A DNA stretch of 64,000 bases from Escarpia spicata (lineage: Eukaryota > Annelida > Polychaeta > Sabellida > Siboglinidae), in assembly GCA_963995525.1 (NCBI GenBank), contig OZ023211.1, positions 60,286,487 through 60,350,486 on the forward strand. Reading direction: 5' to 3'. The notes under the pieces are model-generated. The model was not told where the DNA came from and ran no database searches. It was given only the letters and a program-made list of their open reading frames with translations. Below, piece by piece: positions 35,301 through 46,369 of the stretch. Numbering within the stretch: position 1 is the first letter of the stretch; the number at the start of each line of letters is the position of its first letter. A program made the translations under genes and the position numbers.

Positions 35301-38300
35301 GTTGCCAATGGTCCTGATCACATGACCAGTCACTCTAACACCATCTGCGTGCCCCCAAGCACCAGAAAACGAAAGTCAGAAGAAAGCAATTCGAAACAGA
35401 GGTACGAGGGAGTGATGCGAAAGCGAAGGTTTTTGCAATCGTGGACAGAAGAGTTTCCATGGCTGTACAAAGACGAACAGGCAGATAAGATGTTTTGTGG
35501 GTGGTGTTTAAGCAACGGAACTCCACACCCTTGCTGACAAGAAGAGTCCTTTGGTCTTGGGTTCGGGCGGTGAAGGAAAGTATAAAAAGGATGGGTTGAT
35601 GACGCATGACCGAAGCCAGGCTCACAAACGAATAGAGGCAGCCCATAAGACACAAACAGGCCCAATGGATACAGTTATCACGAAGATAACCAATGAAAAG
35701 ACCAATGTCATAAAGCACCATTTCAACACAGCCTACCACGTTGCTAGGTATAAATTGCCATTCCGTCATTACCAGCCTTTATGTGAGCTGCAAGAGAAGA
35801 ATGGTGTGTGTAGGGGTGGCTGCTATGAAAATGACAAGGCATGCAAGGTATTCATAGACAATATCAGTGAGACAGAGAGAGACAGAGTCAGAGAGGAGGT
35901 GGGGAAGGCAAAGTGGGTTGATGATGGAAGCACTGACCACAGCATTACAGAACAAGAAAATGTTTACGTGAAATACGTAAATGAAGATGGTATTCTGAAG
36001 ACTGAACTTGCAGACATTGTCCCTGTGAAGTCAGCAAATGCCACTGGTGTATTCGATACCATAAAGAAGGGCCTGGACAACATTGGTGTGACACTGGGGA
36101 AATGTGTGTGCACAAACATGGATGGGGCATCTGTCAATCAGGGCAAAAACAGTGGAGTGGCCAGGAAGATTGCTGACGCCATTCCACACAATGTTGTTAA
36201 CATCTGGTGTGTGGCACACAAGCTGGAGTTGGTCATGCTTGATGCTATCAAGGTGTCAAGCAATGTCGTAGCTCTTGTAGAAGAGTGCGTTGATTTTGTG
36301 TACAGGTTCTACTATCGTTCCTCAAAAAGACGCCGGGACCTCAAGCAAATCGGCGACATTATTGAGGAAGACGTTGCCTACTTCAGTGCGCCAAAGGGCA
36401 CTCGTTGGATGGCGAGCAGACTACGCGCCTACTCAGCACTCAGACAGAACTTGGCAGCAGTCTGTCTTCACATGGAAGATGCTGCGACTGGCAAAGGAGA
36501 AGAAGCTGCGAAGTGCAGGGGGTACCTCAGGAAATTGAGGAGTTCAAATTTCAAACAGGCCTTGCACTTCATAATTGATGTGCTGAATGTCCTTGCGGTT
36601 ATCAGCTGTGCCTTCCAGAAGGATGACCTGCTTATCACGGACATTGCTGTGAAGCTGGCAGCTGGATGCCTTAAAATAAAGGCACTTCGACAGTTGAACG
36701 GCAAGGTGTTTGCAGAGTACACTGCCTTGGAGGAGACCTCACCTACTGAACTCCAAACGGCTGGCCTGTGCAACTTTGTTGACAAGGTTGTTGCCTTCGT
36801 TGAGACGAGATTTCAGTTTCTGAAACAGTCACCCTTCTCCAACTTCCAGGTGTTTGATTACCGCGACCATCCCACCACAAGTGAAGAGGATTTCGCTAGC
36901 TTTGATATCGTTGCTCTCTGTCAGCATTTCGAGGGCATTCTTGGAAGAGACGCAGATGACATCATTGGACAGTGGCCAGAACTGAAGATGTTGTTATCAA
37001 GAAAGCGAAGGTGCTGCCCAATTGAAACATACATCAGAGGGGTTGGCAAACATAATGTTGTTGGTGCGACTGATGTTCACCATGTCGCCATCAACAGCAG
37101 CATGTGAACGTGGCTTCAGTGCTATGAATGCAATCAAGAACATTTGCAGAATGCAAATGTCAGGTGAAACACTTTCGACCTTGATGCGCATCAGTGCTAT
37201 GTCACAAACCCTGAAGGAATTTGACCCAACCCCAGCCGTCAAGAAGTGGCTCAACAGCACAAAGAACCCTCGATTGTTGGCTCGGCAATGACCTGGACAT
37301 GATTCGTTAATGAAGAATGAACATTCAATCACAAATAACATTCTGCATAACCCGTGGATGGACATTTAATTAAAGACGAACATCAAAGTAGAAAGCATGT
37401 CGTCAGACATTTGCACTGTTCGTATTTTCTTAATTAAACACTATCATTGCTAACAAGCGGATGAACATTTAATTGTGGAGGACTACTGCTACAAGTTGAT
37501 GGACATTTAATTATAGACAAACATTGCTAACAAGTTTATGCACATTAATTTTAAATATGGACAAGCATTGTTAACAAGTTGATGGACATTTAATTGTTGA
37601 CAAACATTGCTAACAAGTTTATGCACATTAATTTTAATTAAGGACAAGCATTGCTAACAAGTCGATGGACTTTTAATTGTGGACAAACATTGCTAACAAA
37701 TTTATGCACATTAATTTTAATTATGGACAAGCATTGCTAACAAGTTGATGGACTTTTAATTGTGGATGAACGCTGTTAACAAGCAACAATGTACCCATTA
37801 ACTGTATATGTATGTCAATGATAATTCTTTCTATAAATGTTACTTGAAGAGAGAATCAATTTGTCATCTTCTCGAATAAAAGCACTAACTCATTTTAGTC
37901 AAACGATAGGCCAACGTGATAGAGCATATATGTGTGTGTGTATTATAATATATGTATATATATATATAATTACCGGGTACATTTAAGGACTAGTAAAAAA
38001 ATTCCAGGACTAGTTGTTTGTGAGTGAGCCAGTCCGACGGACTACCAGCTAGCTAAAAGTATCGTGCACCCTGCAAGTATGCAATAGAAATTATAGAATG
38101 GGATATTTTACATGGCCAATTCACAGAAAGCTGTTTTTCTACACTGTTTACACAGATATCTTGTTGTTATTCAGCTATGTACGTTACAAGTGCAAAAATA
38201 TTCTCTTATGTGTGCCCCACCAGATCTAATGCCTGATAGTCAGACACTCGTCCTGAGCTCTGTAAATAAGCCAAGAATGTAATTTCACCCATCCAGGACT

Positions 38301-41300
38301 CGAGCCCCGTCGGAAACTAACCTGTGAGGAGAGGGAGGGCGCAGTCAACCAGCTCCATGACAACCCCCTTCAGCACCCCCATCATCGCCTCAATGTCCAG
38401 CAACACAAGGCTGATCGGCTGCAAAAGCAAATGTACATCTCGTTTTCAATGCTTGAATAAATCATGGAGACTTATCACAATAAGAGCATGTAAGGAGATA
38501 TTGCATCACGATTAGTTGTGGTTGAAATAGATTTAATAGAGCTATGCTGTGATTATTCGTCTCCTCTTTATTTCCCTCGATGTTCACAGTGAGGCTGGTT
38601 CCTCGTTTTTGTGTTTCTTTCCCCTCATTGGTTGCACTGCTGTCTCCCCCTAGGGCCCCTGCCATCTCCAATCCCCTCTGTGATTCTTACTCAGATACAG
38701 GAAACTCCTAAGAAATGGTGGAGTACAGAGAACTCATATAAAAGTGACAAAACAAACATTTCACAATCCAACTAGTCGTAGTGTAAAGATGCAATGTCAC
38801 AGGAATACTGAACAAATGTTTGAACAATGCATAGGTTTGTTGAGATCATTATCAGTAATGCTCGTGAACCCTAAATGATCCTGCTAATTTTGTTAGGGAG
38901 AATGACATGGTTTTGTTTGGTGTGTGTCTGTGTGACATGTCTATGAAATCATTGTAATTTCTGAGGAGCATTTTCCCCAAGGCCAACTAACACGATTTTG
39001 GAAATTGTTACTGAACGACCTGCAATTGGTACTGTCAATATAAAATACATGTAGTAAGCCATAGATGCATTAATTGAAATAAGTTAACAATAACTCGGAT
39101 GTCGCCACTTTTTCACAAAGCAGCACCAGCGGTTTAGTTCAATCACTATCTGAACCACCTCAATGCTAATAAATGATGTAATACTGGGAAGAAAAAGAAC
39201 CAGGTCACTAAATTAAAGTTCACTGTACCAGCTGCACGATAAACAATGTACAGAAACCAGTACATTATCAAGCTGCCAGAGGAACTAGTGGACGGAACAA
39301 AATCACATCTAAACAATTTTGCGTTTGACAAAAAAAAAACTGGCCTGGTCCAGCAGATGTGTCCACTGTTTTAATTGTTACAGAGCATACTTGCTGGACT
39401 AAACTGCCAAATTTGAGTACAATATTTTTAATTTAATATCCTGTCTCAACTATCTACGAGTGACAGATTTAGCCATGTCCTTTGATCGCTTGCACCACTC
39501 ATGACACCTGAAAGACTTGTTGTTGTAAAGGTCCGCCTTCGTTGACCTTTGACCTAATGACTGACCTGTGACTGTCAACAACTGTCTTGTGACGGATCAA
39601 TAGAGGGGGGTCACTCAATGGCCGAGTGTGCCACACAGATCTACTTACCCTGTTGGGTCCGAACACATCGCCCTTGGCAATGGAGTAGAGGAGGGAGTAG
39701 GCAATCTGTCCCGCAGCCCCTGTCACCAGTACTCGCAGTGGCTCTCCCTGCAAACACACACCAACACACTACAGATACACTGACGAGTCCTCGGGGCATA
39801 AAACAAACTAAGTTTTTTCCGACAAATAAGATGTTATTAAAATTTTCAAATACAAAGTTCTAGCTATTGTAGCTACCTAGGGTAGAATTAGGGGAGTAAC
39901 AATACTCCAAAGTGACCAAACTATGAACACATCATCAGTGTCAATGTGATGATGCTGGTAATATATTGAATGCAGTCATCAATACTACACTTGAACCACT
40001 GACAAGTATGACATCATTTCATAGTAATGACAGCTGTGCTAAATAAGTTGGCAAAAACAAATAACCGGATAGGGCTACTTCTGCCAACGTAAAACTATTC
40101 ATAAACATGTTTTTAGTTATTTATCAACTTCACAACAACAACAACCGTTGACCATGTAGTCAGTCCCCAATATTTTTATTGAACTGTCTCCTGGCTCTGT
40201 GCCCACCTGACCTAGGATTTGTCTGATATGGTGTCTTGTTTCACACAAGCAGACACTACACAGATTGTGCTCATTATAACTGGCAGTGTAAAGCATGATG
40301 TCATCAGTGTTTGAAATTAAGGCTGTACTGTATACATGCATCTGAGTACAACACTAATACAGTTAAATTTAAGGCATATTTTTTATTAAGTATGCATATA
40401 TATGTATACATATGCAATTATATTATATTAGTGTAACTTAGCTCTATTGTGTTAGTGTACATATAGTTAATGTTAAAATTATTACTGCTTAATATATTTA
40501 CAGGTAAAATTCAAATGATAGACATTCACGTATGTGATTAAAGAATGTGGAGAAATGGAAATGTGTCGATGTGGCTTGTAAATTAGTCGGGCAAGTTCAA
40601 ATTCGGCAGGGTCACTTCAAAAATGATCTGGGCCAGTTCATTTTTTTGCTAGTTTCAGACATTGTCATTAGTTGAATTAAAGCCTTACAACCTGGTTATC
40701 TACGAATAACATCATAACCAGCAAATTACTGCCCTTAAGATTTGTTAAATGACTCGCTAGTTTCAGACATTTCAACAGACTTCAACTTTCCATCATTATC
40801 AGGGGTCCATTGACATTCCTCCAGACATGTGCTTTGTTAGTTTGCAACATTATACATGGACTCAACTTCCACATGGCCCTTGACTGCTTGAAAATTGAGC
40901 CAGCCCATTCAAATGCAAATCAGCAGCTACACAAATGTATTCACATGGTTCGGAGAATCTCAGTGAGCTGTACCATTATCACATTTTAAGTAGTTCCAAC
41001 AATTTTTGTTTTTTTTATAAACTAATTATTTATTTGTTAAATACATAAAGTGAACTGTAAGTGTAATCAGCTCTTGTAAAATTGTGTGCTTCGCAAAGTA
41101 ACACTTCGAAAAATACAAGTTATACAACACAATTTTTTTTTCTAAAAAAAACCTAATGTGATAAATGTGTCTACTAAATAAACCATTTACAAACTGTAGC
41201 AACATTTTATTTGTAAACAGATGAAAAATGGAAAACTACTGATGAATAGGGTTGTCCCAGACACCATAATAACAAAATAAATTGTAGAGTCCTGACAACA

Positions 41301-44300
41301 GAACTTGCCATAAATTAACAGCTACCATTCATCAAGTAAAACAGCCTGTCTGACAAGGTGGCGGCAGCCAATGCCAGTGTTACAGCCCCACAACAGTGAC
41401 AGGGTCAAAAGTGAACCTAGACACAGGGGCTCACTCGGTGACTACTAGCACTGAAACTGTGCTAAACACTTTTAGCACAACTCTTGTTTCAAAAGTGTAA
41501 TATATTATATTTTTTATATATTAAACAAAACATGTACACTGCACACAAAATATACCATATGATGAATAAAATGTGATTTAATGCTCCTTATTTCCACACA
41601 TGTGACAACAGTACCAAGTATTATAACTATCCACACTTGACCCACAGTGTTGATCACAGTCCACGCGACAGCTCAAACAGGCTGGGGAATTCTTCATAAA
41701 CATGAGATGCGGAATAAGACACCAGCTAAGACAGATGAGAAGTTGACACGATACTTGAGATGCAAACAGCTGATGTCCCACTAAACCAGTGACACCGTCT
41801 ACATAGGAAGGGTCCGCTAGGCAGCTCTACTTTGACTGATGTGTTTAGGTTTCCAAACTGGCTTCCGGAGACAAAATGGGATGATGAGACGGTGAAATAA
41901 ATGTAATTGCGTAAGTTGCACAGTAGTATTTAGTGACAGTCCATCATTATGCAGTGTCACTGTCAAACGTTCACTCATTTGATGATGTTTGTAACTGAGC
42001 TATACTAGCTATACTAATGCTGTAAACAAGCACCAGTATACTGAGACTGTCCTTTTTTAAATAACGTTTAATACAATAATAATTATGTTGAAGTTATACT
42101 GCCCACCACATCATGTTCAATAAGCCAAAACCATTACTCACAATTTAAATGTTGCATCCAAGAAATGTTCCAAAACATTCAACTAGGTGGAAACAGCCGC
42201 AGTTTGCACTTAGTGTGGAGACGAACATGCTAGTACCTTTGAAAGTTGATCATTCACTTCTGCACCCTAACCATGAGAGTGTGTAGAACTGATTTAGCAA
42301 ACTTTGGTTAATAATTACATCCCTGGCTGCAATGGAAACAAGTGCATGCACTTTCTTGTGTCATCCTTATATATGGTGTACTGTGTATTTATAGTTTTGT
42401 GTATTTACACATTTACATTTTTATATAGATTAAATCAATCAATCAAATCTGGCTGATTCAACACAGCTGCAACTTAGAGGGCTATGACAGATGAGCTTTC
42501 TCCGTGTCTCGACCTACCAGGTACGCTCTGGAATGCTCTGCCAATAAATGTTCGTCAAATAGACACTTTGAATAAATTCAAAACTTGCCTTAAAACTTAC
42601 CTATTTGCCTGAGGAACTGTGTTGTAGAACATTTGTTATGAACATGGATTTAATCAATTATTAATAATGTATTTATTATATGTAATACTTTTCATGATGT
42701 TTGACACTACTTTGGTGTTGTGCGTGTCACGTTAGTTCTTTTATGCCTGAAATAAATGGAAGAAATATAAATCAGTGTTTGTTGTTGTTTTTTAAATATT
42801 AAAATCTGCTGAGAGTCAAACATCAGCGATTACAACAAACAAACTGATATTGATTGTGTTATTGTCAGACATGGGGTCAAATACATTGAAAAGTATTTAA
42901 ATGCAAATACTTTTGACATTTCAAATGCAAATACTTTTCAGAAGTATTTCAAATACTTTTCAAATTCTCCTGACGTCCTCGTGCTCAATAAATAATTACA
43001 AAAAAGAGCTATACTTGACCATTGTTTATCCAGAATTAAGGGAGTTCATTGAGTCAATAGTACCATGCTATAATTGGTCACACATTGTTAAATGTTTCCC
43101 CTGTGACAGGTTAATCCTGTTTTCCATTTTCTGTGCCCACTGATGCATTGTCTTCCAATAAAATTAGATTAAGCTACCCACTGTTAATTAAATGCTTGCT
43201 AACCTGACCCTGTGGCAGGCCAGCTGATACACTGATCATCCATCTGATAATGACCCAAGTTAAAGCTGAGTTAATGATCAAGTCATGCAACTGGCTGCAG
43301 TTGGTCAGCTAATAAGAGCTATAGGAATGCCAGTTTTCTCTTGGTGAATGTCATGCCTCGGTGATCACATAAGTAACATGAGTGACCTGTATCAACTGCC
43401 TATGCCAAGCAACAATTTAATTAAGCACAGCTGTGATAACAGTTTTCATTGACAGAATTAAATGCTATAAGTATTTGATTTTTCAAATACTTTTAAAATG
43501 TATTTAAATGCAAATAGTGTTGGCTCAAATTTTTCAAATGCAAATGCTCAGTCGCATTTAAATGCAAATGCATTTGACCCCATGTCTGGTTATTGTGTAA
43601 TCGCTGATGTTTGATACTCCGACAAATTTCTTTTAATTTCAAATTGCTCAAAAACTCTTCTCTAAGCATCTTCTCTTTACACATGATGATGACGGCATGT
43701 GCCCAATCTAAAAATGCATTCATCTTTCTGATTATATCAACTTTATTTTGACCCCCCTGTCCACTTTTTTCATGCTCACCTTTTGGCAACAAGTCATGTA
43801 CGTTTTATAATGGGTGTATGTGCCTATGAACAGATTGGTCCCGGAGATATGGCGCTATAGAAAGGCTAGTAATAATAATCAATAAATAAAATTCTTCTCA
43901 CTGCTCTGGCTGATACCTGCACAACATAGTTTAGGCTAACTGTCACTCTCAATGCCTTATCATTCACAGTCACACACCATATATTGATCATGTACTACTC
44001 ACAATCATCCTCGCAAGACAGGGGTGCGACTATGTACACTAACCCTGGCAGATCACCCACGCATTGTATGAAAGTTAGCTGAATCAACCTCATAATTGAC
44101 TTCACAGTACCACCCATGAGAACAGTGCAGACACCCATCCAACTTGCGCCCCGTTTCCAGGAATCGCAATGTAATTACCCATTCACCATCCTCACGAGCT
44201 GCTGAACTGTATTTTGTAGTCATACAATTGCGTCTATTGCCCAAATAGTCCATGAAGACCACCCAAAAGACCACTGGAATTTTATGGCAAGCTATATTAT

Positions 44301-45701
44301 TAGATGAGCTTAACTTCAGAGTTTTTGCAAGGCGATCTGGGTACTGAGACTGATGTAATCAGCAGCGACCCTGGTGCACGAGAATGCTCACAATCAATAT
44401 ACAAGGCAGTGCACACTAATTGCTACAATAATTTGCTTTCGATTGGTGTGTCTGCATGGCTAACTATATACTACTACTAAAAATATGTTTATTTACCCCC
44501 AAATAATTATTAAACAGTTTGTTCTTTCCTGACCAAGGCGCCCCATTTTGTGAATAACACCATAATCAAATAACTTGACTTTTAAAATTATTTATGAAGA
44601 AGTACAATTTTGCATCATTTAGGGTTATATATATTATAAACTTGGCTCCTTATTTCAGGAACAGTAGCATTACCACAGTGGCCGATGCGGTTGTTGGGGC
44701 TGGGCAGATCTAACTACAACACGCCACCAGTCGTGCAGCCCTTCCACTGTCTAGTCTGCGTTAAACAATACACATTTTATACCATTGGAACGACAAAAGT
44801 ATTCCTTTATTTGACATACTTATCGTCCGTGATTTAGCAAAAATACACGCAGAAAATGTCAAGCTGACAGTGCACCGCAATGGTACGGTTATTGCAAACA
44901 CAGATCGCTGCAAACTCGAAATCCATGCTTGTAAACATATTTAGATCATCTTGATTTTTAGGACTAACGCACTGAGATATCAAAGTTGGGCAAAACTCAA
45001 GTTATAATGGCGAAATCGAGGTGGGTCCGGATTGTGGCCACAAATTTGATACACTAGGATTAGGTGAGATTTTGCACACGTATAACTATAAGCCTTGATA
45101 ACTTGGGGAAGAATTTGTTATGCTTTTTGTTGTGTTGTCTGTTGTCTTGTGTCATGATTTATCTGTCACAGTACTAGTCTATTCTATTGTATTTGTCAAT
45201 ACTTCTGTGGGGTCAAACGGTTAGGAGAAGATTGTTAAAACACCATAAAACATTTACGCAGCACGAATTTTACTCAGAGCAGGTTACTAGTTTACTGAGG
45301 CTCTCTACTGAGCCTGACTCAGCTTTATGACCAGGTCCAGGGACCGGTATGCACTGCAGACCCTCACGTTCCATCATATTTTGTTACTTAGTTGGTTAGG
45401 CAGAGACGATTTATGCCTAGATCAAACAAAGTGCTATCACAACGACACTATAACCCTAGTAGGCTAGTACGATGGAGGAAGCGATTGCAAGATAAAGTTC
45501 GTTTCTATCCGCGGTCGCTGAAGGGATAGTGGTGGGCAGCCGTCGCACTCGATGTTTTTCTTCGAGCATCAACGATGTGTCGGCTGTCGCGCGATTCGAC
45601 AAAGCTGACACCCCTATTATTAGAGCATCGTATGCTACAACCAGATCCATTTAAACAAAACAAAATCGGACGATAATTGATCCCGATAATTTACATACCA
45701 T
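29107..45701 (-). CDS. MDH1: Cytosolic malate dehydrogenase, complete gene of 8 exons
   Basis: Interconverts malate and oxaloacetate with NAD in the cytosol, as part of the malate-aspartate shuttle. Coding exons (minus strand): 45701-45699, 39747-39649, 38418-38322, 33388-33213, 32869-32747, 31946-31782, 29957-29844, 29319-29107. All junctions are GT-AG and phases join without gaps, giving 329 residues (animal MDH1 is about 333). Visible motifs: NAD-binding TGAAGQIAY near residue 10, the mobile loop [15 protein letters not shown] with R92 and R98, RLDQNR with D159 and R162, and IIWGNHSST with the catalytic H187. There is no mitochondrial leader and no C-terminal peroxisomal signal. No broken codons or missing key residues, so it is probably functional. 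Introns 1 and 3 are long and hold transposons. Confidence 0.95.
29844..29957 (-). CDS. MDH1: MDH1 exon 7
   Basis: 114 nt, 38 codons, phase 0 to 0; acceptor tgtttgtag, donor GAG|gtatgt. Codes for [20 protein letters not shown] and [12 protein letters not shown], one of the best conserved stretches of MDH1. The region between this exon and exon 6 is filled by minisatellites. Confidence 0.95.
29976..30522. repeat. 34-bp minisatellite in MDH1 intron 6
   Basis: About 16 head-to-tail units of the pattern GCTCACTCGTTAGTAACTCA followed by CAAACCAACCACAC. Units differ at one to four positions (CATT/TTGTT for CGTT, CCAACCACGTG variants). It begins 20 bp upstream of exon 7, inside the region where its branch point and polypyrimidine tract would lie. 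Confidence 0.95.
30905..31510. repeat. 76-bp minisatellite with internal hairpin, MDH1 intron 6
   Basis: About eight copies with a 76-bp period (GGATCAG begins near 30973, 31049, 31125 and so on). The first copy is partial. Each unit holds the perfect inverted repeat CCTAGT-ACA-ACTAGG. Copies are nearly identical, which points to recent expansion. A separate 41-bp duplication (CAGTGGTGAATCAGACATGG...) follows at 31600-31680. Confidence 0.95.
31782..31946 (-). CDS. MDH1: MDH1 exon 6
   Basis: 165 nt, 55 codons, phase 0; acceptor gtacttgcag, donor TCC|gtgagt. Holds [13 protein letters not shown] with the proton-acceptor histidine at residue 187, then [15 protein letters not shown]. Confidence 0.95.
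32280..32625 (-). mobile_element. LINE 3' end (CR1/L2-like) in MDH1 intron 5
   Basis: The minus strand reads [20 protein letters not shown] followed by [14 protein letters not shown] and HLKTYLYNL. This is the usual C-terminal block of CR1/L2-type LINEs (A..LWN.LP..IR....FK..LK..L). It is followed by a 3' UTR ending in ATTATTAT near 32280. A shorter relative lies near 11975-12090. Confidence 0.7.
32747..32869 (-). CDS. MDH1: MDH1 exon 5
   Basis: 123 nt, 41 codons, phase 0; acceptor ccactcag, donor CAG|gtgaga. Codes for [20 protein letters not shown] and [14 protein letters not shown], carrying D159 and R162 of the active site. Confidence 0.95.
33213..33388 (-). CDS. MDH1: MDH1 exon 4
   Basis: 176 nt; acceptor gttgtccag, donor AAG|gtaggg. 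Enters with two bases that complete the split codon 67. Codes for the mobile active-site loop [20 protein letters not shown] with R92 and R98. Confidence 0.95.
33484..34172. mobile_element. Possible non-autonomous TIR element in MDH1 intron 3
   Basis: The two ends are roughly inverted. CAGTGCA, an A/T run and AGGCGAGC on the left correspond, in the reverse complement of the right end, to TAGTGCA, an A/T run and AGGCGAGCGATT. Short GCGAGCGAT words recur inside near both ends. No coding and no clear target duplication. Confidence 0.4.
34200..34272. mobile_element. pogo-like MITE end fragment
   Basis: CTGTATTACTGAGATGACCG followed by TAAAGCGAGG matches the reverse complement of the left terminal arm of the 13.48-kb MITE with a few differences, and also ends before TA. 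Confidence 0.5.
34759..37291 (+). pseudogene. hAT transposase, broken by frameshifts
   Basis: Cut-and-paste transposase of the ZNF862/DUF4371-like hAT group. Reading pieces: 34759-35325 (Ser/Thr-rich N-terminus, IAGPSAST repeats), 35172-35537 (start of a zinc-finger-like block, [16 protein letters not shown] then FCGWC), 35538-37107 (rest of the finger with H...H, then the RNase-H-like core), and 37022-37291 (hAT dimerisation domain with [13 protein letters not shown]). Core marks: DGSTDHSI with the first catalytic Asp, [19 protein letters not shown] and GTRWMASR. At least three frameshifts (about 35.2-35.3, 35.53 and 37.0-37.1 kb) make it inactive. Over the main 518-codon stretch it is otherwise open, so decay is fairly recent. 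Confidence 0.85.
37430..37775. repeat. Tandem repeat in the hAT 3' region
   Basis: About eight half-units of roughly 41 bp with the shared core CATTGCTAACAAG. They alternate between TTTATGCACATTAATTTTAA and TTGATGGACATTTAATTGTGG endings, so the higher-order unit is about 83 bp. Confidence 0.9.
38322..38418 (-). CDS. MDH1: MDH1 exon 3
   Basis: 97 nt; acceptor gcttttgcag, donor ACAG|gttagt. Enters in phase 0 and leaves one base. Codes for [20 protein letters not shown] and [12 protein letters not shown], the second strand/helix of the NAD-binding fold. The hAT element lies in the following intron. Confidence 0.95.
39649..39747 (-). CDS. MDH1: MDH1 exon 2
   Basis: 99 nt, 33 codons, phase 0 at both ends; acceptor gtgtttgcag, donor AGG|gtaagt. 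Codes for [20 protein letters not shown] and [13 protein letters not shown], including the glycine-rich NAD-binding turn. The frame continues open upstream into the intron to a chance ATG at 39759, but the splice acceptor and family alignment place the start in exon 1. Confidence 0.95.
39760..42470. other. MDH1 intron 1, proximal part, without recognised features
   Basis: AT-rich sequence with stops in all frames. TATATGTATA-type runs lie near 40395-40430. I see no transposon ends or exons in this stretch. Confidence 0.4.
42475..42775 (+). mobile_element. LINE 3' end (CR1/L2-like) in MDH1 intron 1
   Basis: Plus-strand reading gives [20 protein letters not shown] and [10 protein letters not shown] before a stop near 42612. 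This is the C-terminal block of CR1/L2-type LINEs. It is followed by a short AT-rich 3' UTR. Confidence 0.7.
42816..43614. repeat. 19-bp palindrome split by the hAT MITE
   Basis: TCAAACATCAGCGATTACA at 42816-42834 has an exact inverted copy at 43596-43614. Removing the MITE and one copy of its duplication leaves a hairpin with a 19-bp stem and about 30-nt loop, so the MITE landed in the loop. Confidence 0.85.
42866..43588. mobile_element. Non-autonomous hAT MITE with perfect 8-bp duplication
   Basis: 723 bp. Ends are CAGACATGGGGTCAAAT on the left and its reverse complement ATTTGACCCCATGTCTG on the right. The 8-bp target duplication GTTATTGT is perfect (42858-42865 and 43589-43596). Subterminal regions are rich in ATTTGCATTT/AAATGCAAAT words. 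The CAG...TGGGG TIR and 8-bp duplication identify a hAT element. No transposase is encoded. Confidence 0.93.
43600..45690. other. MDH1 intron 1, distal part
   Basis: Mostly unassigned. A GGCGCTATAG...AATAATAATAAT sequence near 43848-43885 looks like a retroposon tail. Minus-strand frames at 43792-43493, 44274-44053 and 45650-45456 are open for 60-100 codons but have no recognised domains or exon signals. The first overlaps the MITE edge. Confidence 0.4.
45699..45701 (-). CDS. MDH1: MDH1 exon 1 coding part: start codon only
   Basis: Exon 2 begins in phase 0 with GGA and needs a preceding ATG. Upstream on the minus strand, ACAAG-ATG is followed at once by a strong donor, gtatgtaa (45698 onward). 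Joining them gives [11 protein letters not shown], which matches the start of animal MDH1 in length and sequence and puts every catalytic residue at its usual number. This is inferred from splice logic; no transcript is available. Confidence 0.65.
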
Positions 45702-45860
45702 CTTGTGTAATGTGTACGCGTCGCACTTTTCTCTTGCACTGTTGTCCACAACCGTCCACACTGCCGCGATCTAGCGCCTACCTCCGTTTATGCACGTGAA
45801 GGTAACTTTTGAAAAGGTGACCTTGACACACATCGCCCCGGCCGCCGAACTTGGCACGCT
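45702..45860 (-). promoter_or_regulatory. Likely MDH1 5' UTR and CpG-richer promoter
   Basis: Sequence just upstream of the proposed start is richer in CpG (GCGTCGCAC, GCCGCGATC, CGCCCCGGCCGCCG) than the surrounding AT-rich DNA. No TATA box stands out, which fits a housekeeping promoter. The transcription start is not determined. Confidence 0.35.
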
Positions 45861-46369
45861 TTTCAACGTAAACAACTGCAAACATCTCTGCCAATTTGGA
45901 TATTATCTTAAAACCACGACATATTACTTTTATTAGTCGTACATAACATATAAAGTTGGCCAATATAACTGCAATATCGTCAAAAGTGAAACGAACTATT
46001 TTTCCAAGCGCATGTTCATTCACGTATGAATGCGTAGGCTCAGTGTTGACAGTTGTAAGCAAATAGTCGTCGAGTTCATGACAGTCCATGAACATTATAA
46101 TATTCGCCATACTATTGTGAACTAATATATTGTGAGCAGAGGTGACATTGTGCACATGCACAATATAATATATGCTATCATGCATCGTCAACAAATTAAT
46201 TAGTTATATTAAAGGTATATAAATGTTAGGACAAAAATAAACCCGGCAGATTATTGCGCAGAATGACATTTCGTCTAAAATAGCATTTCGCGCTGCAGAT
46301 CACGATCCTGCCGATGAAAAATATTGCCGCACCGACCCTTAATGCGCATGTCCGAAAGAGCAGTTTTTC

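Larger units (their letters stand above)
34406..38073 (+). mobile_element. hAT DNA transposon (3.67 kb) in MDH1 intron 3
   Basis: Ends: left CAGGCTGCGAAATA, right (reverse complement) CAGGGTGCACGATA. Both ends carry subterminal GGACTAG words in multiple copies. Flanks share CAAGTA directly at each end (34399-34404 and 38074-38079), consistent with a decayed 8-bp duplication. It carries a frameshifted transposase gene and an AT-rich tail with internal tandem repeats. It is oriented opposite to MDH1. Confidence 0.85.

Noticed and set aside
39748..39759. MDH1 translation start at the intronic ATG (39759)
   Set aside because: It lies upstream of a clear splice acceptor and would add MCLQ; the ATG at 45701 with its donor gives the standard protein start.
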